Below, piece by piece: positions 23,488 to 27,730 of a stretch of DNA of 27,730 nucleotides. Within the stretch, counting starts at the first letter, position 1, and each line of letters starts with the position of its first letter. A program made the translations under genes and the position numbers. Under the pieces are notes generated by a model. It saw only the letters and a program-made list of their open reading frames with translations. It was not told the DNA's origin and made no database searches. The stretch lies in the IMG/VR virus record IMGVR_UViG_3300030430_001482, positions 1 to 27,730 of that record; one strand, 5' to 3'. The DNA is from a virus.

Positions 23488-25550
23488 TATAAAGTCTCCT
23501 TCTTTGGTTGGTTAATTTTATTATAGTACTCTTCAAAAGACGCACATATTGTTACGCCTTCAGCAGGTAGAGCATGTTGAAGAACTCTTGTTTTGCTACT
23601 TCTTTCTAAGTTCATGAAATCAAAATATTGATTCGTAAACGAGAACTCTACTCTTTCACTTGAGTGTCCGTTAGAGCTGTCTATCTTGACAAACTTGCTC
23701 TTATTCTCAAGCACAGCTTTTGTCAGACCATTGTCTCTGTAAATACTTAGACGTTTATGTTCGCCATGTATTTTAAGAAACACCATGCCAACACCACCAC
23801 CTGGCAGTACCTCAGCATAGTTGCCTGACCTTCTTGTGTAAGCCTCAGGGTAGCAAACTTGATGTCGTTGTCTACCACTACTGCTTACGATTCTTTTACC
23901 AGTGATGGGGTGTACCATCCCATGATAATGTAGAATACTTGTAGTCCTAAAGCCCCAGCCCTGTTGAGTTGCCCACACACTTCGCATGATGGGAAACTCT
24001 ACGTCAGCCCAAGGATGCCAGTAAATAAACACACCCTCACGAGATTCGATAGCTGCGTTTAGATTACTGAATATGGTTGGCTCCCAAAGACAATCCATAT
24101 TTACTTTAGGGTCAAAAGCATATTGTCGCCACTCACAGTTATCACTGGTCTGCCACCTCACATAGTTGGCATCTGATGCACAATCAGAGGAGCAGAATAG
24201 TGCACCATCAGGGGCTCGTATTGGAGAGTCTTCATCATAAACTTCATTATCACAATAATGACAACTCCTTTGACTGCCATACTCATACACATGACCACCA
24301 TTAGTAGTTGCTAGGTTAGGACTAGCCCAGCCTCTGCCCTCAGGTTTATCATTACTAGAAGTAAGCAAACACTTGTTGACTCCGTCTTTCACTCGTATCC
24401 ACATAAAATTTGCAGGCATAAAGTCAAAGTATGGAATCGGACAAGAGTCCTTGCTATTGTACTTACTGAGTGGTATGTCAAACTCTACATCTTTACCTCC
24501 ACGAAGTTGCCGAAGTAAAGTATTTTCCTCAGCACGTTCAATACCCAAGTTTTTCAACTCTTGCTGAAGTTTACGTCTGTAAAGTTCACGACTCGAGTAC
24601 AACCTTGTGTAATACCATTTCTTATCAGTTTCATTAAAATAAGCAATAGTACGAGCAAGAACTGTATCGGCACGTTTAACATAGAAGCCCGTAGTTTTAG
24701 GACAATAGTGGTACCAGTCAACTGGTTCATGTGGTCTAGTAACATAAAACCCATGAGTGCTGTCCATGCAAGAGCCAGGAGTGTCAGGACTTTTCTTGAC
24801 ATACATATCTCGCATATCTTGTAAAGTTTTAGTTTCACAAAACTCCATCGGTTTATATGTGTCCATTATCTTCTGTGCAAGATTGTCAATAGTCTTAGGC
24901 TCAATAAGCAACTCATCAATCAACACATACCTAGCCAATATACGAGTCAAAGACATCACACGTCTGCCATTCAAACGTCTGCGACCTCGTGCAAAGGGCA
25001 ACCATGACTGACTCCTATGTTCACACTTCAAGTCTATCTCAAGCTGACTAGCAAACCCAATCGTATGCTTTGGAGTCCAAGGGTTCTCACTAGCCATGTT
25101 TGTTTGACTGATATTGCCTGAACTGCCGTATCTATTGCTTTGTTTAACTATTGGATACGACAGTGCTAAGTTTACAAAAGCAAGACAGTTCAATGAGTCT
25201 TCATCTTTTGAATATCTCTTAGCTTCTTCGTGTGCCCACATGACAGGGTGAGTAATCCTAATGTTTATAGGATGCCACGAGTTGAGACCATGCATTCCTC
25301 GCCATGCACTTTCGATTTCTTTTACAAAATCTTGTGTAGGCTTTGCAAGGATACGAATCTTACGAGCAGCAGATATCACAAGAGGGTGAACATCCATAGA
25401 CACTTTTGAAAAGTAATTGCTGTTCAGTTTATTGTCCTTAGCAAATTTAAGAAGAAAATTATTCATTTGATTTGCTATCTCATTCATATGCTTAGGAGTT
25501 GATATCATTGTCCCACGGCTAGTATGGTTCTTAAGTGAGTAAGGCATCAT
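23487..25550 (-). CDS. Large 'SCM' phage protein with zinc-finger-like cluster, function unknown
   Basis: A 687-aa protein with a strong GGAGG site just before ATG 25550 and a 4-nt overlap with the preceding gene. Residues 258-320 contain PGSCM (S260, C261, M262), RPHEPVDWY, then ADTVLARTIAYFNE and KKWYYTRLY. This is an arrangement I associate with large uncharacterised phage proteins (S-C-M, then H-P and A-R-x motifs). Residues 430-457 hold C430-x2-C433 and C453-x3-C457, probably a zinc-binding treble-clef-like site. The C-terminal 180 residues are beta-rich with several His (HYHGMVHP). There are no transmembrane segments and no nuclease, kinase or ATPase motifs. Function cannot be assigned. 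Confidence 0.85.
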   Translation of the reverse strand: MMPYSLKNHTSRGTMISTPKHMNEIANQMNNFLLKFAKDNKLNSNYFSKVSMDVHPLVISAARKIRILAKPTQDFVKEIESAWRGMHGLNSWHPINIRITHPVMWAHEEAKRYSKDEDSLNCLAFVNLALSYPIVKQSNRYGSSGNISQTNMASENPWTPKHTIGFASQLEIDLKCEHRSQSWLPFARGRRRLNGRRVMSLTRILARYVLIDELLIEPKTIDNLAQKIMDTYKPMEFCETKTLQDMRDMYVKKSPDTPGSCMDSTHGFYVTRPHEPVDWYHYCPKTTGFYVKRADTVLARTIAYFNETDKKWYYTRLYSSRELYRRKLQQELKNLGIERAEENTLLRQLRGGKDVEFDIPLSKYNSKDSCPIPYFDFMPANFMWIRVKDGVNKCLLTSSNDKPEGRGWASPNLATTNGGHVYEYGSQRSCHYCDNEVYDEDSPIRAPDGALFCSSDCASDANYVRWQTSDNCEWRQYAFDPKVNMDCLWEPTIFSNLNAAIESREGVFIYWHPWADVEFPIMRSVWATQQGWGFRTTSILHYHGMVHPITGKRIVSSSGRQRHQVCYPEAYTRRSGNYAEVLPGGGVGMVFLKIHGEHKRLSIYRDNGLTKAVLENKSKFVKIDSSNGHSSERVEFSFTNQYFDFMNLERSSKTRVLQHALPAEGVTICASFEEYYNKINQPKKETL

Positions 25551-26134
25551 TCACCTCCTTCATAAATGTTAACACCAACAGTGCCACGTATGGCTGACAT
25601 TGTGCTCTCATGCATACTGCTCAAGGCACACCACTTAGTTTTGTCAATCGAGAAGTTCTTAGTGAGTTTCAAGAGTAACCTATTCTCAGAGACAGGATAA
25701 TGTGAGCTGTTCCTAGCAGATGTCTCGCCAAGCACAAGATAAATGTGAGGGTAGTCCTGTTCGTCAAAATCATTTTTGAATGACACAGCAGTGTGAGCAT
25801 TCTTGATTGATGACAAAGGAACAACCTCAGGCACTTTCTGTAAAGTCACAGTGAAGTTGTAGTAACCTACAATCTCAACCTCGTTACTCATACGTGGACT
25901 TGTGTCTGGCGTTGAAGTGAATGTCATTGGCGTTGACGTGGTGCTTGACTTGGCATATTTATCAAACTTGAGTGAATACATAATTGAGTCAAACTTATCT
26001 AAGTGGGCATACATATAGCCCTCAGAGTTGGCAGTTGATTTGTATTTAAATACATGACCAACTGGTACATCTCTACGTGGGATTATCCTACCCAGTGTGA
26101 CTGGAGTCACATCTATACTACATCCATGAAACAT
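25547..26134 (-). CDS. Unknown protein of the peptidase operon (195 aa)
   Basis: ATG 26134 follows AAAGGA at about 6 nt spacing and overlaps the end of the upstream gene by 17 nt. The protein looks beta-rich: an N-terminal part (VTLGRIIPRRDVPVGHVFKY) that could be a small barrel, a Ser/Thr-rich loop at about 65-80 (SSTTSTPMTFTSTPDTS), a second strand-rich part (EIVGYYNFTVTL), and a conserved-looking end. There is no catalytic motif and no membrane segment. It is directly coupled to the 687-aa gene (ATGA). No family was recognised. Confidence 0.75.
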   Translation of the reverse strand: MFHGCSIDVTPVTLGRIIPRRDVPVGHVFKYKSTANSEGYMYAHLDKFDSIMYSLKFDKYAKSSTTSTPMTFTSTPDTSPRMSNEVEIVGYYNFTVTLQKVPEVVPLSSIKNAHTAVSFKNDFDEQDYPHIYLVLGETSARNSSHYPVSENRLLLKLTKNFSIDKTKWCALSSMHESTMSAIRGTVGVNIYEGGE

Positions 26135-26543
26135 AGCGATTCCTTTCTATTGGTAATACTTCTGTGAAGTTTCTGTTGAAGTTCATATCCTTGATACGCT
26201 GAAGAGCAAAAGAGGTATAGGCTAAACCAGCCTCTTGTCTTTCACTTGAAGCGTAACCAAGAGAGGGTTGCCACTCTTTGGCTAGATTATTGATGATATA
26301 AGTCTGATGTTTACTCATGGCATCAATATCTTCGCCAGTGGCTAGTTTGAGTTCATACTTGTGACACTTGAGAATCAAGTCTTTAGTGACTCGATAATAT
26401 CCGTCAGCGTGTGCAAAAGTATGAACAACATACTTTCTGTTGGGCGAGTCGTAGCCAACGACTTTGCCCAAGAACTTGATGTAGTCGGTACGAGTTTTGT
26501 AATCGACTACAACAATGTCTTCGTCATTAAAAGCTCTAGGCAT
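26118..26543 (-). CDS. First gene of the peptidase operon, unknown (141 aa)
   Basis: The open frame extends upstream into the promoter, but ATG 26543 carries a strong AAAGGGGAAA site and follows the promoter at 26578-26606, so it is the likely start. The first 60 residues look beta-rich with a basic, SH3-like character (DEDIVVVDYKT, DYIKFLGKVVGYD, RKYVVHTF); the rest is helical. A basic small-barrel start could bind nucleic acid or protein, but this is speculation. There is no Cys. The gene opens the four-gene unit. Confidence 0.75.
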   Translation of the reverse strand: MPRAFNDEDIVVVDYKTRTDYIKFLGKVVGYDSPNRKYVVHTFAHADGYYRVTKDLILKCHKYELKLATGEDIDAMSKHQTYIINNLAKEWQPSLGYASSERQEAGLAYTSFALQRIKDMNFNRNFTEVLPIERNRYVSWM

Positions 26544-26577
26544 TGCTTTCCCCTTTCTGTTATTTTTGATTTTATTA

Positions 26578-26606
26578 ATATTAACAAATTGCACATGGTT
26601 GTGCAA
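26578..26606 (-). promoter_or_regulatory. Promoter of the four-gene peptidase operon
   Basis: On the minus strand TTGCAC (-35) and TAATAT (-10) are separated by exactly 17 nt, and the 141-aa gene starts 35 nt further on with a strong ribosome site. The same two hexamers with the same 17-nt spacing, extended to GTTTGCACAA and TTTGTTAATAT, occur 327 nt upstream at 26905-26933. Repetition in two short intergenic gaps is the main evidence; the -35 alone is a modest match to the sigma70 consensus. Confidence 0.6.
26589..26606. repeat. Perfect inverted repeat over the -35 box (possible operator)
   Basis: TTGCACA and TGTGCAA form a perfect 7-bp palindromic arm pair around a 4-nt loop. It lies 10 nt after the stop of the zinc-ribbon gene and covers the -35 hexamer of the next promoter. 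It could be a protein-binding operator or a weak terminator hairpin, since only TTTGTT follows on the minus strand. The second promoter copy has TTGCACA but lacks the other arm. Confidence 0.55.
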
Positions 26607-26615
26607 ACGAATGAC

Positions 26616-26864
26616 TTACTTGCCGTTTAAAGCCTCAGACAAGTTGAAGTCAAAGTTCTTAGGATTACAAGTCGCATCATATATTTGCTTCTTGTTAGTC
26701 ACTGGTTGATATGCTCCCTTATGGGTAGGTACAAGCGAGTAAACAGCTTTAATACCAGAATCCATAAGAGAAGCACAATCAACGCAGTAATCAGTGAAGA
26801 ATTTTGCCACAGTCTTTCTTTCGATTGGGACGTTATCCCCACATTGTTTACATTCATAAAACAT
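26616..26864 (-). CDS. Small zinc-ribbon protein
   Basis: An 82-aa protein. The frame is open to 26933, but that would start inside the promoter; ATG 26864 has AAGGAAGGA 5 nt upstream. Residues 5-30 carry C5-x2-C8 (YECKQCGDN) and C27-x2-C30 (YCVDCASL), a four-Cys zinc ribbon of the DksA/TraR-like or general type. One further Cys lies near residue 66. The rest is basic and without motif. It has its own promoter and stands alone between two control regions, which suggests it is expressed independently. Small zinc ribbons often touch nucleic acid or RNA polymerase, but the target is unknown. Confidence 0.75.
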   Translation of the reverse strand: MFYECKQCGDNVPIERKTVAKFFTDYCVDCASLMDSGIKAVYSLVPTHKGAYQPVTNKKQIYDATCNPKNFDFNLSEALNGK

Positions 26865-26904
26865 ACGTTCCTTCCTTATTTTATGTAAATTTTGATTATT
26901 CTTT

Positions 26905-26933
26905 ATATTAACAAAAAACCCCACCTTGTGCAA
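26905..26933 (-). promoter_or_regulatory. Promoter of the zinc-ribbon gene
   Basis: TTGCAC and TAATAT are separated by 17 nt, identical in hexamers and spacing to the promoter at 26578-26606. The -35 lies in the loop and arm of the upstream terminator hairpin and the spacer contains its T tract, so terminator and promoter occupy the same bases. The zinc-ribbon ATG is 41 nt downstream of the -10. Confidence 0.6.
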
Positions 26934-26944
26934 ACAAGGCAGGG
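26912..26944 (-). terminator. Intrinsic terminator after the lysis-side unit
   Basis: On the minus strand CCTTG pairs with CAAGG around a 6-nt loop, with a further CCC/GGG pairing outside a small internal mismatch, followed at once by TTTTTTGTT. It lies about 26 nt after the stop of the 72-aa gene and would end leftward transcripts coming from the SleB-type gene. Confidence 0.82.
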
Positions 26945-26969
26945 CTGGAGGTATTAGTTGTGAATAAGA

Positions 26970-27188
26970 CTAAGGTTGCAGTTGGTCTCTATTAACAGAA
27001 TTACCTACGACTCTTTCAAACTCTGTGACTTTATGCTTGGCGATTGCGTGCATAAATCTATTAGAGTCAAACTTAGGATTATCTGCTTTGAAGTAAGTAG
27101 TTAGCAACTTAACGTCTTCAAAAGATATGTTGGAGTTGCCAATTATCTTGGCAATCTCCTCGTAGTGTTTTCGTGTGAACTTAGACAT
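26970..27188 (-). CDS. Small helical protein, unknown function (72 aa)
   Basis: The first possible codon is GTG 27197, but ATG 27188 (MSKFTRKHYEEIAKIIGNS) is better placed, with AGGTGA upstream. The gene overlaps the end of the previous one by 8 nt. The product is mostly helical and basic, with TRKHYEEIAKIIG, then SFEDVKLLTTYF, then NRFMHAIAKHKVTEFERVV. This length and pattern resemble many small phage proteins of unknown role. No domain was recognised. It is the last gene before the terminator at 26912-26944. Confidence 0.7.
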   Translation of the reverse strand: MSKFTRKHYEEIAKIIGNSNISFEDVKLLTTYFKADNPKFDSNRFMHAIAKHKVTEFERVVGNSVNRDQLQP

Positions 27189-27453
27189 ATGAATCACCTA
27201 GCACGAATGATTCAACTTCGTCAGGCACACCATATTTACTGGCAACCTCTCTATAGTTGTCAGCGTGTCGTTGAGCTTTTTCTAAGAACTCAACAGCTTC
27301 ATGATGTGAGTTAACAACGACAATAGGTATGCCATTGAAAGTGTCAGGCAATTTGCCATCACCATGAACATAGCGTTTCTTTGCCCAAATGACGTGTTTG
27401 CCATCATAAGCACGTTTACGAATATCGAACTTATTAATATCAAAAGTACCCAT
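27181..27453 (-). CDS. Small basic protein, unknown function (90 aa)
   Basis: The frame is open upstream to 27507, but ATG 27453 has AAGGAAA 5-6 nt upstream and lies 1 nt after the SleB-type gene's stop, so it is the likely start. The sequence begins MGTFDINKFDIRKRAYDGKH and continues with a beta-rich, basic part (VIWAKKRYVHGDGKLPDTF, then IPIVVVNS) and a helix (HHEAVEFLEKAQRHADNYRE). There is no Cys and no motif. It is co-transcribed with the cell-wall hydrolase. No family was recognised. Confidence 0.7.
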   Translation of the reverse strand: MGTFDINKFDIRKRAYDGKHVIWAKKRYVHGDGKLPDTFNGIPIVVVNSHHEAVEFLEKAQRHADNYREVASKYGVPDEVESFVLGDSYV

Positions 27454-27454
27454 T

Positions 27455-27730
27455 TTATTTCCTTTTCTGTTTTTTGATATCCCACCTATAAAATATGTGG
27501 TCATCAATTCTTGTTATATAGGTTTTAGTTTCTGCCCAACTAGGCTGGACATAGTGAGCATGGTAGTGAGTCGCCCCTTGAACGACATCATCAATGTTAC
27601 CATAGTAAACACCATTTGCCACTCGTAATGCAACCTCCCATGCTTTCTTTTGCCTGGCTTTATCACTCTTGCCATCACAATACCAACTGAATTGGCATTG
27701 ATTCCTTATAGGTATATTAGGATTTGATTT
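27455..27730 (-). CDS. SleB-type cell-wall hydrolase, C-terminal part (partial)
   Basis: An open frame enters from the right edge and ends at TAA 27457-27455; its start lies outside the window. The 91 visible residues match the C-terminal half of the SleB / Hydrolase_2 family. They show NQCQFSWYCDG (C12, W16, C18), a helix with AWEVALRVANGV, GATHYHAHYV followed by P-x-W-A, and RIDDHIFYRW. These enzymes cleave peptidoglycan glycan strands; phages use them as endolysins. The catalytic Glu region of the family would be upstream of the window. It lies on the same strand as the replication genes, upstream of two small unknown proteins. Confidence 0.85.
   Translation of the reverse strand, partial: KSNPNIPIRNQCQFSWYCDGKSDKARQKKAWEVALRVANGVYYGNIDDVVQGATHYHAHYVQPSWAETKTYITRIDDHIFYRWDIKKQKRK

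Noticed and set aside
26589-26606. Palindrome as a strong intrinsic terminator
   Set aside because: The stem is 7 bp with moderate GC and is followed only by TTTGTT, unlike the two strong terminators; kept as an inverted repeat and possible operator.
26865-26933. Upstream extension of the zinc-ribbon gene to an ATG-like start at 26933
   Set aside because: It would start within the -35 box and terminator hairpin and has no ribosome site; ATG 26864 has AAGGAAGGA directly upstream.
1-27730. tRNA genes, integrase, attachment sites, insertion sequences
   Set aside because: Gaps are too short and no cloverleaf-type sequence, recombinase motif or terminal repeats were seen.

Overview
The window is part of the genome of a lytic-type, AT-rich tailed bacteriophage, most likely a marine or other aquatic phage of podovirus-like design. 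The reasoning is: two blocks of tightly packed, convergent genes; a family A DNA polymerase with its own helicase and primase; a B12-dependent (class II) ribonucleotide reductase; several PD-(D/E)XK nucleases; a DUF3310 protein related to T7 gp1.7; and a run of very large virion-type proteins. Neither integrase, repressor, tRNA, CRISPR array nor insertion sequence was seen. The host cannot be read from the sequence.

Layout. Positions 1-11273 (+ strand) carry the late or structural side: the tail end of a coiled-coil protein, a 587-aa Ala/Gln/Asn-rich protein with tandem 22-residue repeats, two small proteins, and three large proteins (520, 1032 and 1292 aa) that by size and order resemble the internal or DNA-ejection proteins of T7-like phages. 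Stops and starts are coupled (TAATG) at several joints. The two blocks meet tail to tail at 11270-11273, where one TTAA palindrome supplies both stop codons.

Positions 11270-21961 (- strand, read right to left) form one long replication and nucleotide-metabolism unit. A sigma70-like promoter at 21933-21961 leads into primase, DnaB-like helicase, DNA polymerase A, a probable ssDNA-binding-type protein, a Cas4/AddB-like Fe-S exonuclease, a small overlapping gene with an unresolved start, a Holliday-junction-resolvase-like nuclease, a two-TM protein, DUF3310, a 55-aa protein, class II RNR, an Rmf-like small protein and a further nuclease-like protein. Together these would unwind, copy and process DNA and supply dNTPs.

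Positions 21968-26606 (- strand) look like a separate operon: promoter at 26578-26606, then four overlapping genes (141, 195, 687 and 487 aa), then a strong intrinsic terminator at 21968-22008. The 487-aa product keeps the full metal-ligand set of an M20/M28/M42 metallopeptidase. The 687-aa product has a phage 'SCM' region and a zinc-finger-like cluster. I find no described function for this four-gene unit and consider it the best candidate for an undescribed system.

Positions 26616-27730 (- strand) hold a single zinc-ribbon gene with its own promoter, which overlaps the preceding terminator, and a lysis-side unit with two small unknown proteins and the C-terminal part of a SleB-type cell-wall hydrolase cut by the window edge. 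The two promoters at 26.6 and 26.9 kb share the same hexamers and 17-nt spacing. No stretch longer than about 130 bases lacks a gene.
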